From Belliella calami (GTDB lineage Bacteria > Bacteroidota > Bacteroidia > Cytophagales > Cyclobacteriaceae): a stretch of 64,000 nucleotides of DNA. The translations under genes and the position numbers were made by a program. Positions 9,117 to 17,975 of this stretch are shown here, in pieces (positions within the stretch are counted from its first letter, which is position 1; each line of letters opens with the position of its first letter). The stretch spans positions 124,001 to 188,000 of the forward strand of contig NZ_JAKZGS010000003.1 in the NCBI RefSeq assembly GCF_022549695.1, read 5' to 3'. The notes under the pieces are model-generated. The model had not been told where the DNA came from. It did not search any database and saw only the letters and a list, made by a program, of their open reading frames with translations.

Positions 9117-9992
9117 ATGAACATCGCAATTCACGGGATAGGATTTCCCAAAGAATTTGTACCTCATATTGAGCAATTGATTGCTAGCTTGAAATCCCAT
9201 AATATCAGGATTTTTTTTACGGAAGCATTTTCAAAATCACTCAAAAAGAATAATGTTAAGTTAGATGGTTATGAGCCACTAAACCCAAAAACCCTCGTAG
9301 AGCAAATGGACTTTGTCCTGTCTGTGGGAGGGGATGGAACCCTACTGGATACCGTCTGCTTGGTTGGTGAATACGAAATTCCGATTGTGGGGATCAATTC
9401 CGGTAGATTGGGATTTTTGGCGACTGTAGCAAAAGAAGAAATAGAAAATGCAATCAATCAACTTATATCAGGTCAATTTGCTGTAGAGAAAAGAGCCCTT
9501 GTATGTGTCAATACAGAAAAGCAGATTTTCAATGGGATTAATTTTGGATTGAATGAATTTACCATTCATAAAAGAGATACCTCCTCCATGATTACCATTC
9601 ATACCTACATTGATGATCAATATCTAAATAGTTACTGGGCTGATGGTTTGATTGTAGCCACGCCTACTGGATCTACAGGATATTCTTTGAGTTGCGGGGG
9701 GCCATTGATCACCCCAGGAGCTAGGAATTTTGTGATTACCCCAGTAAGTCCACACAACCTCAATGTCCGACCAATTATCATTTCGGATGAAAGCGAAATG
9801 TGCTTTCGGATAGAAGGAAGAGGTGAAAAATTTCTCGTTTCTTTGGATTCTAGGTCTACTACTGTCGACGCCACAGACGAGCTGAAAGTCAAAAAAGCAA
9901 GCTTTTCTGCCAATCTTGTCAAATTTCACGATTACCATTTCTTCGATACCCTCAGACAAAAACTCAATTGGGGATTTGATATGAGGAATTAG
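9117..9992 (+). CDS. nadK: NAD kinase
   Basis: ATP-dependent phosphorylation of NAD to NADP. The catalytic GGDGT motif is at about residues 72-76, NSGRLGFLA near 100, and the substrate-binding PTGSTGYSLS near 182. Length 291 aa is normal. It is the second gene of a two-gene unit with the CBS protein. In related genomes nadK often runs straight into DUF6089-uppS-bamA; here that block lies 8 kb away on the opposite strand. Confidence 0.95.
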   Translation: MNIAIHGIGFPKEFVPHIEQLIASLKSHNIRIFFTEAFSKSLKKNNVKLDGYEPLNPKTLVEQMDFVLSVGGDGTLLDTVCLVGEYEIPIVGINSGRLGFLATVAKEEIENAINQLISGQFAVEKRALVCVNTEKQIFNGINFGLNEFTIHKRDTSSMITIHTYIDDQYLNSYWADGLIVATPTGSTGYSLSCGGPLITPGARNFVITPVSPHNLNVRPIIISDESEMCFRIEGRGEKFLVSLDSRSTTVDATDELKVKKASFSANLVKFHDYHFFDTLRQKLNWGFDMRN

Positions 9993-9998
9993 GAGATT

Positions 9999-10115
9999 TA
10001 GATATGAGATTTGAGACGTGAGATATGAGTGCCCTGAAGGGGCATTTGATATAAGCATCGGGTCATGACCCGATGTGAAAAAGAATCCAGTTTAATTTTT
10101 GCCCAGAAAGGGCAA
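9999..10115. repeat. Polypurine repeat plus three palindromes
   Basis: Directly after nadK comes a low-complexity 'gatatgagatttgagacgtg' stretch (to about 10029). It is followed by TGCCC-TGAAG-GGGCA (10030-10044), the perfect 20-bp palindrome CATCGGGTCATGACCCGATG (10056-10075) and TTGCCC-AGAAA-GGGCAA (10099-10115). The last two match, in order and shape, hairpins at 43984-44029. Confidence 0.7.
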
Positions 10116-10287
10116 TTGAAAACAATTCGGCATTCAAAAAGAAGGCAAGAAAATAATGTCAACTAATTTCAGAACTAGACATTTGATCTAAGCAACATTG
10201 AAAACATTGCCTCTTAAAAATCTCCTCTCTGAGAATGAAAAATATACATACCAACCCTCTAACTCTAATTCATCAGACTATTTTCCC

Positions 10288-11235
10288 ATGCAAAACTTCC
10301 CAACTTTAGAAGATATAAAGGCAGCACATCAGCGAATTCAGCCATACATTCACCGTACACCCATATTGAGTTCATCGGCAATCAATGAACTGGCTGAATG
10401 TAAAGTGTTTTTTAAGTGTGAAAACTTCCAAAAAGTAGGAGCATTCAAGGCTAGAGGGGCTGCAAATGCAGTAGTCAAACTCACGGAGGAGCAAAAGAAA
10501 AATGGAGTAGCTACTCACTCATCTGGTAATCACGCAGCAGCTTTGGCTCGGGCAGCAACTGTGGCTGGAATTAAATCATACATCGTTATGCCATCTTCTG
10601 CACCTGAAATCAAAAAGAAGGCAGTCAAATCCTATGGAGGTGAGATCATAGAATGTGAGCCCAATTTAATGGCAAGGGAAACTACTTTAAATGCAGTAGT
10701 AGAAAAAACTGGAGCCACATTTATTCCTCCCTATGATTATTTCGATGTCATTGAAGGACAAGCCACGTGTGCTTTGGAAATGTGGGACGAAGGAATTGAC
10801 TTCCATACCATCATGGCTCCAGTAGGCGGAGGAGGGCTCTTGGGAGGCACTGCACTGACTACCAAATATAATTCACCTACAACCAAAGTTATTGGTGCAG
10901 AGCCAGAAGGGGCTGACGACGCATTTAGATCATTTCAGTCAAAAAAACTAATCCCCATGCAAGGGCCAAACACCATAGCGGATGGATTATTGACATCTTT
11001 GGGCATATTGAATTTTGAAATCATCTTGGAGTATGTGGATGATATTCTCACGGTCAATGACGAAGAAATCATCGCTGCAATGCGTCTGATTTATGAAAGA
11101 ATGAAAATCGTCATCGAACCCAGCTGTGCAGTCCCATTGGCAGCTTTGCTCAAAAACAAAGAGCATTTCAAAGACCAAAATGTTGGGATTATTCTAAGTG
11201 GAGGAAATGTGGATTTAGGGAAATTGCCTTTTTGA
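10288..11235 (+). CDS. PLP-dependent threonine/serine dehydratase or serine racemase-like enzyme
   Basis: Fold-type II PLP enzyme. The Schiff-base lysine lies in GAFKARGA (K54), the SSGNHAAALA cofactor loop near 77 and the phosphate-binding GGGGLLGG near 180. With 315 aa and no C-terminal ACT regulatory domain it resembles catabolic threonine dehydratase, serine racemase or threo-3-hydroxyaspartate dehydratase rather than IlvA. The ATG at 10288 is preferred: a TTG at 10198 would add 30 residues of low complexity that no family member is expected to have. The exact substrate cannot be told by eye. Confidence 0.85.
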   Translation: MQNFPTLEDIKAAHQRIQPYIHRTPILSSSAINELAECKVFFKCENFQKVGAFKARGAANAVVKLTEEQKKNGVATHSSGNHAAALARAATVAGIKSYIVMPSSAPEIKKKAVKSYGGEIIECEPNLMARETTLNAVVEKTGATFIPPYDYFDVIEGQATCALEMWDEGIDFHTIMAPVGGGGLLGGTALTTKYNSPTTKVIGAEPEGADDAFRSFQSKKLIPMQGPNTIADGLLTSLGILNFEIILEYVDDILTVNDEEIIAAMRLIYERMKIVIEPSCAVPLAALLKNKEHFKDQNVGIILSGGNVDLGKLPF

Positions 11236-11330
11236 ATTTCTGTTAACAAAAAAAATATGTTATTTTTTAAAAAAATGGTTTAGATTTAAACCATTAATTG
11301 CCAATTCTACATATAAAATAAATAATCGAC

Positions 11331-12206
11331 TTGAAAAGAAGAGTTAAAGTTGGTCTGGTTCAGAATTCCTGTGCCAAAGACCTTTCAGAAAACAGAAAAA
11401 AGGCTGAAGAAGGTATTAGGGAAGCTGCTGCAAATGGCGCTCAGATCATATGCTTACAGGAGCTATTTGGTTCACTATATTTCTGTGATGTAGAAGACCA
11501 TGCCAATTTCGAATTGGCAGAAAAAATCCCAGGCCCTTCTACAGATTTTCTTTCTACTATATCCAAGGAATTGGGAATCGTGATCATTGCATCCCTCTTC
11601 GAAAAAAGAGCCGAAGGACTGTACCACAATACCACGGCAGTCTTGGATACAGATGGGACTTACTTGGGGAAATACAGGAAAATGCATATTCCAGATGATC
11701 CAGGATACTATGAAAAATTCTATTTCACACCAGGGGATTTGGGATACAAGGTGTTCAAGACAAAGGTTGCTACGATAGGAGTTCTGATCTGTTGGGATCA
11801 ATGGTATCCGGAAGCTTCAAGGATTACGGCTTTGATGGGAGCAGAGATCTTGTTTTATCCTACTGCCATTGGTTGGCACAAGGATCAAGATGAGACCACT
11901 AACAAGGAGCAATACCACGCTTGGCAGACCATCCAAAAATCCCATGCTGTAGCAAATGGTGTCCCCGTGGTTTCGGTGAATAGGGTTGGGATAGAAGGAG
12001 ATATGAGATTCTGGGGAGGTTCTTTTGTGACCAATGCCTTTGGTTGGGTGACTTATCAGGCCAGTCACGAAGACGAAACGATTCACGTCGAAGAATTGGA
12101 CATGGAAAATTCCGACAGATACCGCACACATTGGCCTTTCCTAAGAGACAGACGCATAGAAACCTACAGCCCAATCACCAAGCGCTACATAGATGAAGAC
12201 GAATAG
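11331..12206 (+). CDS. aguB: N-carbamoylputrescine amidase
   Basis: Carbon-nitrogen hydrolase that converts N-carbamoylputrescine to putrescine, CO2 and ammonia. The nitrilase triad is visible: E44 in CLQELFG, K117 in GKYRKMHIPDDPGYYEKF, and C154 in GVLICWDQWYPEA. The segment WHKDQDETTNKEQYHAWQ is diagnostic for AguB. A TTG codon is used as start; no in-frame ATG exists before residue 118, and a start there would lose the catalytic Glu and Lys. It overlaps aguA by 14 bp, indicating translational coupling. Confidence 0.92.
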   Translation: MKRRVKVGLVQNSCAKDLSENRKKAEEGIREAAANGAQIICLQELFGSLYFCDVEDHANFELAEKIPGPSTDFLSTISKELGIVIIASLFEKRAEGLYHNTTAVLDTDGTYLGKYRKMHIPDDPGYYEKFYFTPGDLGYKVFKTKVATIGVLICWDQWYPEASRITALMGAEILFYPTAIGWHKDQDETTNKEQYHAWQTIQKSHAVANGVPVVSVNRVGIEGDMRFWGGSFVTNAFGWVTYQASHEDETIHVEELDMENSDRYRTHWPFLRDRRIETYSPITKRYIDEDE

Positions 12207-13266
12207 CCTCTCACAAAAATCCGAGGGACAAGCAACGCCCAAGGAATTGGGATATGCATTTCCTGCTGAATTTGCCCCACATCAAGCGACTTGGCTGAGT
12301 TGGCCACACAAGGAAGCCTCTTGGCCGGGAAAGATCCATACCATTTTCCCTGCTTATGCAAATTTTGTAAAAGCCTTGGCCGCTGTAGAAGAAGTGCATA
12401 TCAATGTAGCAGATCAACAAATGAAGTCCTTCGCCACGAAGCATTTGGAGGCAGTAGGTACGGACTTGTTAAAAGTCTTTTTTCATGATTTTCCTACCAA
12501 TGACGCCTGGTGCCGAGACCATGGCCCCGCTTTTTTGACAAATCCACGCTCCGATCAGCCCAAGGCTTTGGTAAAATGGAATTACAACGCCTGGGGAGGA
12601 AAATATCCACCATTTGACCTTGACAATCAAATTCCACATCACATCGCAGCATACAGAAATATCCCATGTTTCACACCTGGCATTGTCATGGAAGGAGGTT
12701 CCATAGAAGTCAATGGAAAGGGCACACTTTTGACTACCGAAGCTTGCCTTTGCAATCCAAATAGAAACCCACACCTTACCAAATCACAGATAGAAAAGTA
12801 CTTGGAGGATTATTATGGAGTGGAGAACATCCTTTGGCTAGGGGATGGGATTGAAGGGGATGATACAGATGGGCACATCGATGACCTGACCAGATTTGTC
12901 AATGAAGACACCGTGCTGACAGTGGTGGAACACAACAAGAAAGATGTCAATTACAAGCCACTGAAGGAAAATACAAAATTACTTCACAAGCTTAGGCTCG
13001 AAAATGGAAAGCAGTTGAGTATAATCGAATTGCCTATGCCTGCTCCAATCATATTTGAAGACATGAGGTTACCGGCTTCTTATGCCAATTTCTATATCGC
13101 CAATGACTTGGTTGTAGTGCCGACTTTTAGGGATGACAATGATGAAAAAGCATTGGAGATCATCGCATCTGCTTTTCCAGAAAGAAAAGTAATAGGCATA
13201 GATTCCTTAGACTTGATTTGGGGACTCGGCAGTTTTCACTGCTTAAGTCAGCAAGAACCTGTATAA
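12193..13266 (+). CDS. aguA: Agmatine deiminase
   Basis: Guanidino-group-modifying enzyme that hydrolyses agmatine to N-carbamoylputrescine, which AguB then uses. Catalytic elements visible: WCRDHGPAFL (D109), MEGGSIEVNGKG near 180, DDTDGHIDDLTRF near 226, and the nucleophile Cys350 in GLGSFHCLSQQEP. The gene starts inside the end of aguB (14-bp overlap). No arginine decarboxylase is encoded in the window, so agmatine must come from elsewhere. A strong hairpin terminator follows within 10 bp. Confidence 0.95.
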   Translation: MKTNSLSQKSEGQATPKELGYAFPAEFAPHQATWLSWPHKEASWPGKIHTIFPAYANFVKALAAVEEVHINVADQQMKSFATKHLEAVGTDLLKVFFHDFPTNDAWCRDHGPAFLTNPRSDQPKALVKWNYNAWGGKYPPFDLDNQIPHHIAAYRNIPCFTPGIVMEGGSIEVNGKGTLLTTEACLCNPNRNPHLTKSQIEKYLEDYYGVENILWLGDGIEGDDTDGHIDDLTRFVNEDTVLTVVEHNKKDVNYKPLKENTKLLHKLRLENGKQLSIIELPMPAPIIFEDMRLPASYANFYIANDLVVVPTFRDDNDEKALEIIASAFPERKVIGIDSLDLIWGLGSFHCLSQQEPV

Positions 13267-13272
13267 AATAAG

Positions 13273-13297
13273 AAAGCCCCAAATTTGGGGCTTTTTT
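13273..13297. terminator. Bidirectional terminator after aguA
   Basis: AAGCCCC-AAAT-TTGGGGCTT type hairpin followed by a T run, with A's on the other side. It lies between the convergent aguA and ompH genes and could serve both. Confidence 0.85.
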
Positions 13298-13338
13298 AAT
13301 ATTTGTAACCTTGCATTTACAGGGCAACTAATTTCGGA

Positions 13339-13893
13339 TTAGTTAGATCCACCTTGTACTCCACCTTGTGGAATTGGAATCCCTAACTTAGTCAAAACCA
13401 ATTCAGTGAATTTGTCATCATCTCTTGTATAAAGCAATACTGGAGATTGTCCAGCAGACTCAGAGAATATATGAGTATAATTGTTCTCTGCTGCTACTGC
13501 ATTGATTGCGTTGAATACCTTAGTTTGAACAGGCTCCAAAAGTTCTTGCAATTTTCTTTGGTAAGAAACCTGAGTGTCTTCTTGATACTTCTGAAGATCT
13601 TGTTGAAGTTTTGTTAATTCTTGAACTTTAGTGTTTCTAGCTTCTTCTGTCATAGTTTGTGCTGCTTGCTCGTAAGCCTGCACTTGTCTTTGGAAATCCC
13701 CAGTCTTAGTTTGAACTTGAGTTTGCAATTGTTGTGAATAATCTTGGATATCTGCACCGATTTGTTCCATTTCTGGCATCAAGTCCATAATCAATTCAAC
13801 ATTGGTATAACCAATTTTCACATCTTGAGCCTGAGCTACGAATCCTACGCAAAAGATAGCGATTGCCGAAAGGATAAATTTTGCTTTCATCAT
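13339..13893 (-). CDS. OmpH/Skp-like periplasmic chaperone (distal copy)
   Basis: A 184-aa exported protein with a signal peptide (hydrophobic residues 5-20, cleavage near AQAQD). It has a long Gln/Glu/Lys-rich coiled-coil region at about residues 45-115, as in Skp/OmpH. These chaperones hold unfolded outer-membrane proteins on their way to BamA. It is the last gene of the minus-strand bamA operon and is a diverged paralogue of the gene just upstream. The C-terminal 'GIPIPQGGVQGG' tail is not seen in the sister copy. Confidence 0.85.
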   Translation of the reverse strand: MMKAKFILSAIAIFCVGFVAQAQDVKIGYTNVELIMDLMPEMEQIGADIQDYSQQLQTQVQTKTGDFQRQVQAYEQAAQTMTEEARNTKVQELTKLQQDLQKYQEDTQVSYQRKLQELLEPVQTKVFNAINAVAAENNYTHIFSESAGQSPVLLYTRDDDKFTELVLTKLGIPIPQGGVQGGSN

Positions 13894-13913
13894 TTTAGTT
13901 TTTATTTGTTTTT

Positions 13914-14447
13914 TTATTTGTTTTCTATTCCTAATTCTTCCAATACAAACTCGGAGTAATCATGACGGGGATCTGTATAGATCAAGCCCATATTGGCAGC
14001 TTTGTCATGCAAGGCAGCAAGCCCATTTCTTTTGGCCACCCGATCGATGGCGTCAAAGATTTTGGATTGTAGTGGTTGTAGCAATTCTGATTGTTTTTGG
14101 TAATATTGGCCATTGATGCCAAATACCCTGTTGTTGAATGCTACAGCACCCTTTTGCTTCTCCTCGATCGCTGACATGCGCTCTTGGTACATTTCCTCTG
14201 TCAATAGTACTTCCTCCGCTTTGAGGTTTGAAAGCATTTCTTTCACTTCTCTTTCCAAATTTTGTGCCTCTTTTTTCCAGGCCGTATTCAGTGCTTCCAA
14301 TTCATTCTGAACAAGCTTGTAGTCAGGATGTTTGTTCAGAATATACTCGGAGTCTATATAACCCCATTTCTGTGCAGCTACTTGTTGAATACCTGTTGCC
14401 AGCACCAATATTGCTGACAAAATTAACAAATTCAAGAAATTTTTCAT
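13914..14447 (-). CDS. OmpH/Skp-like periplasmic chaperone (proximal copy)
   Basis: A 177-aa OmpH family protein. Signal peptide residues 1-25 end in QQVAAQKWGYID. The start of the mature domain ('WGYIDSEYILNKHPDY') is the typical Skp beta strand. A charged coiled coil fills about residues 45-105. It begins 2 bp after the bamA stop, so co-translation is likely. Tandem Skp genes behind bamA are a usual Bacteroidota arrangement. Confidence 0.88.
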   Translation of the reverse strand: MKNFLNLLILSAILVLATGIQQVAAQKWGYIDSEYILNKHPDYKLVQNELEALNTAWKKEAQNLEREVKEMLSNLKAEEVLLTEEMYQERMSAIEEKQKGAVAFNNRVFGINGQYYQKQSELLQPLQSKIFDAIDRVAKRNGLAALHDKAANMGLIYTDPRHDYSEFVLEELGIENK

Positions 14448-14449
14448 GC

Positions 14450-17149
14450 TTATCTGAATTGTTGTCCAATTGTAAAGTGGAATTGAGGCCCACTTCTTTG
14501 ATTGGTTCCTGGAGCATTGTCAAATCCATATCCCCAATCAATACCCAATAAACCGAATGCCGGCATAAATATCCTTGCACCTACACCCGCAGACTTGTAA
14601 AGGTTATACGGATTGTATTCTGCGTAGGATCCCCAGTTGTTCCCTGCCTCAGCAAAGCCAAGAAGGAAGATTGTAGCTGATGGATTTGGCGATACCAAAA
14701 ATCGCAACTCCATGACATGTTTGTTGTAAACAATACCTCCATAACCCTGAGTAGAATTTTCATCGAATCTAGTATCAGCTCCAGGTGTAATCGTTTGGTT
14801 TTCATAACCTCTAAGACCAACAATTTCTTGACCTAAAGCAAAGTTGTTGAAGGTCATTCCATCTCCACCCATCACAAACCTTTCCAATGGAATTATTCCA
14901 ATCCTATCACCATATGATCCTAGGAAGCCCATGTGTGTTCTTGCACTTACCACCCATTTTGTAGATCCAAATACTGGCGTATAGAAGGTAGCATCAAACA
15001 TCCACTTATGATATTCCAACCATTTGAATCTTTCTTCATCGGGTGATTCCCTGTTGATGTTTTTGTTCAGAGATGAATAGGGAGGTGTGAATGAAGTAGC
15101 CAAAGAGATGTTGGATCCAAATCTTGGATAGATAGGGCTATCTACATTGTTTCTAGTAATGGTAGTATTCAACGCCAAACTGTTTGACCTTCCTGTGCCA
15201 TAACTCAAACCAAACTGCCTTCCAAATTCATCAAAATTGTAGATTTGAAATGCGAGTGAATTACTAATCATAAAGTAATCATCTGGCCAAGTAATTCTTT
15301 TTGCCAATCCCAAAGTTGCTCCTGTGATTTGGAAAGAGCCAACTTCTCTTCCTGGGTTTGCCCCGAAGAAATCTAATTGTCTCTGAACAGAGTGGTTAAA
15401 GCTTAAGCTAAGTGCATTTGGTTTCTTACCTCCAAACCAAGGTTCGGTTAGGGAAGCACTGTAGTTTTGGAAAGACCTACCATTTGCCTGTACTCTCAGG
15501 GAAAGTTTCTGTCCATCTCCTACTGGAAGAGGTCTCCATTTTTCAAAATTTCCGATGTTTTTGATAGAGAAATTATTGAAAACCAAACCTACTGTCCCAA
15601 CAAAGCCGAAGAATCCTCCCCATCCACCAGATAATTCTACTTGGTCATTAGGTCTCTCTTCTAGTTTAAACACAATATCCACAGTAGCATCTTCAAAATT
15701 TGGACGCATATCAGGTTCTATATTTTCCGGATCAAAATACCCTAATTGAGAAAGCTCACGAATCGTTCTTACTAGCAAACTTCTATTGAATTTCTGACCT
15801 GGAAGTATCCTAATTTCCCGCATCACAACATGATCAGATGTCCGCTCGTTTCCTTCTATGGATACAGAGTTTACCGTTACCTGAGGGCCTTCCAAAATCC
15901 TCAATTCGATATCGATGGAGTCATTTTGGACATTTACTTCTACTGGATCAATGTTGAAAAACAGATACCCATCATCTTGGTATAGGGAAGATATATCATC
16001 TCCTTTTTGCGGATCATAATTTAACCTGTTGCTTAATTTTTCCTTGTTATAGACATCACCTTTTTGGATACCTAATTTTGCCAACAAAACGCTATCGGAA
16101 TAGATGTAGTTACCTGTAAAATTAATGTCTCTATAATAGTATTTGTTTCCTTCTTCTAAAGCCAAACCTACGTTGATGGTGTTTTCTGTAAATTTGTAAA
16201 CTGTATCAGAAAGGATTTCAGCATCTCTAAATCCTCTGGAGTTATAAAAGTCTATCACTTTTTCCTTGTCTTCCCTGAAGTCCTTAGCCACGAATTTTGA
16301 CCCGTTGAAGAAATTCAGCTTGAAGTTTTTGTTCATATAGGTGATCACCTCTTCGTCAGATACTGGGTTTCTATAGACGATAGCTTCTTTTGCTGACTTC
16401 GGAGTTGTATTGGTAAGCCTGCTGTATATTTCTCTAAAGATGTGTAGACGTGGATGTTCTTTCGTGCCTTTAAGTTTGCCCTTTACTTTTCTGTCACTGA
16501 TTTCTTCATTTCCATCAATGATTATTTCATTGATTTTAACTTTTGATTTGGTGTCCACTGCAAATTTCAACTTCACGCTATTTGGCAAAGTAGTGTCTCT
16601 TTCTTGAATGACCTTTACTTCGGTATTCAAGAAACCTTTATCTACAAAGTATTGACGGATATTTCTTTGGGAGGTGTTTAGTACATCATCTCTGACAATT
16701 CGTCCTCGAATTTTTACTTTATCCTTCAATTCACTTTCTTGGGTTTTGTTGACACCAGAAAACTCCACGATGCTAAATCGAGGCCTTTCTGTCAAATCCA
16801 ATAAAAGATAAATATCATCACCTTCAATCTTCGTCACCAAAATTTTGACATCCCCTATAATCCCTTGTCCCCAAAGTTTTTTGAGTGCATTGGAAATCGC
16901 ATCTCCAGGGACAGAAATCATGTCGTCCACTTTCAATCCTGAAAGGGAAATAATCGCAATTTCATCAAGTGTTGCAAGGCCAACAGCCTTAATCTCTGCT
17001 ATCCTAAACTTTTGCGGTTTTGAATAATTAAGTTCCAAAATATCCACCGGTTTTGGAGATACATATCGACTCTGACCCAAGCGAATCTGAGCATGAAGTG
17101 AACCTGCCGTAAGGAGGAAAGCTAGGATAATAAAATACTTTTTCATCAA
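14450..17149 (-). CDS. bamA: Outer membrane protein assembly factor BamA
   Basis: Omp85 protein of 899 aa that inserts beta-barrel proteins into the outer membrane. A signal peptide ends near ...GSLHAQ. POTRA repeats cover about residues 50-460, with typical endings such as 'FSIVEFSGVNKTQ', 'KINEIIIDGNEEIS' and 'TVNSVSIEGNERTS'. The surface-antigen (D15) barrel follows, with the conserved loop 'PLERFVMGGDGM...GLRGYENQ' near 740-775. The chain ends in ...FTIGQQFR. It lies between uppS (4 bp away) and two Skp genes. Confidence 0.95.
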   Translation of the reverse strand: MMKKYFIILAFLLTAGSLHAQIRLGQSRYVSPKPVDILELNYSKPQKFRIAEIKAVGLATLDEIAIISLSGLKVDDMISVPGDAISNALKKLWGQGIIGDVKILVTKIEGDDIYLLLDLTERPRFSIVEFSGVNKTQESELKDKVKIRGRIVRDDVLNTSQRNIRQYFVDKGFLNTEVKVIQERDTTLPNSVKLKFAVDTKSKVKINEIIIDGNEEISDRKVKGKLKGTKEHPRLHIFREIYSRLTNTTPKSAKEAIVYRNPVSDEEVITYMNKNFKLNFFNGSKFVAKDFREDKEKVIDFYNSRGFRDAEILSDTVYKFTENTINVGLALEEGNKYYYRDINFTGNYIYSDSVLLAKLGIQKGDVYNKEKLSNRLNYDPQKGDDISSLYQDDGYLFFNIDPVEVNVQNDSIDIELRILEGPQVTVNSVSIEGNERTSDHVVMREIRILPGQKFNRSLLVRTIRELSQLGYFDPENIEPDMRPNFEDATVDIVFKLEERPNDQVELSGGWGGFFGFVGTVGLVFNNFSIKNIGNFEKWRPLPVGDGQKLSLRVQANGRSFQNYSASLTEPWFGGKKPNALSLSFNHSVQRQLDFFGANPGREVGSFQITGATLGLAKRITWPDDYFMISNSLAFQIYNFDEFGRQFGLSYGTGRSNSLALNTTITRNNVDSPIYPRFGSNISLATSFTPPYSSLNKNINRESPDEERFKWLEYHKWMFDATFYTPVFGSTKWVVSARTHMGFLGSYGDRIGIIPLERFVMGGDGMTFNNFALGQEIVGLRGYENQTITPGADTRFDENSTQGYGGIVYNKHVMELRFLVSPNPSATIFLLGFAEAGNNWGSYAEYNPYNLYKSAGVGARIFMPAFGLLGIDWGYGFDNAPGTNQRSGPQFHFTIGQQFR

Positions 17150-17153
17150 TTAT

Positions 17154-17906
17154 TTATGATTTAATCTGAGTTCCGGTTTTACCAAACCTTCTCTCTCTCT
17201 TTTGATAATCCAGAATCGCAGCTTCTAAATGCTCCTTTCTGAAATCGGGCCACAATACATCTGTAAAGTACAGCTCTGTATATGCCATTTGCCAAAGTAG
17301 AAAATTGCTGATTCTCAGCTCTCCACTCGTCCTGATCAATAGTTCAGGATCGGGCATGTCATTGGTATTTAAATGGGAAGCAATCGCTTCCTGATTTATA
17401 TCTTCTACGGTCATTTGACCATCGACTACTTTTTTGGCAATGTTTTTTACAGCTTCTTCCAACTCCCACCTTCCACTGTAGCTCAAAGCAAGATTCACTC
17501 GGACTCCAGTGTTGTTCTTCGTTGTTTCTACTGTGTTTCTGAGGTTTTTTTGCATTCCTTCAGGCAGACTTCGGATGTCCCCTATTGCAGTCAGCCTTAC
17601 GTTGTTCTTGACCATCCTTGGAAGTTCGCTGATGAAACTATTGATCATAATTTCCATCAATGCGCTAACCTCGTCCGCTGGTCTAGACCAATTCTCTGTA
17701 GAAAATGCATAAAGTGTTACGATTTTCACCCCCAAATCATCGGCTGCTTCAATGGTATCCCGTACCGCTGCCAAGGCATGTTTATGCCCAAAAATTCGCA
17801 TAGCTCCCTTTTTTTGCGCCCAGCGGCCATTGCCGTCCATTATAATCGCTATGTGTTGAGGGATTTTTGTACTGTCTATTGATTCCTTCATTCCGTTCAA
17901 ATCCAA
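17154..17906 (-). CDS. uppS: Isoprenyl (undecaprenyl) diphosphate synthase
   Basis: Cis-prenyltransferase making the C55 carrier lipid for peptidoglycan and other glycans. The substrate-binding IAIIMDGNGRWA motif (D24) is near the N-terminus. FSTENWSRP lies near 83, and the C-terminal 'LLIRTSGELRISNFLLWQ' segment is at about 190-207. Length 250 aa is normal. It starts 69 bp after DUF6089 and ends 4 bp before bamA, so it sits inside the envelope-assembly operon. Confidence 0.95.
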   Translation of the reverse strand: MDLNGMKESIDSTKIPQHIAIIMDGNGRWAQKKGAMRIFGHKHALAAVRDTIEAADDLGVKIVTLYAFSTENWSRPADEVSALMEIMINSFISELPRMVKNNVRLTAIGDIRSLPEGMQKNLRNTVETTKNNTGVRVNLALSYSGRWELEEAVKNIAKKVVDGQMTVEDINQEAIASHLNTNDMPDPELLIRTSGELRISNFLLWQMAYTELYFTDVLWPDFRKEHLEAAILDYQKRERRFGKTGTQIKS

Positions 17907-17975
17907 ATACGGTGGTTTTTTGGAGGTACAAAAATGCTATTTCTTTTTCAATATTCTAACCTAACGGTCAATTAA

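Noticed and set aside
9624-10058. 144-codon minus-strand frame covering the nadK end
   Set aside because: Antisense to nadK, and its start is made from the polypurine and palindrome repeats.
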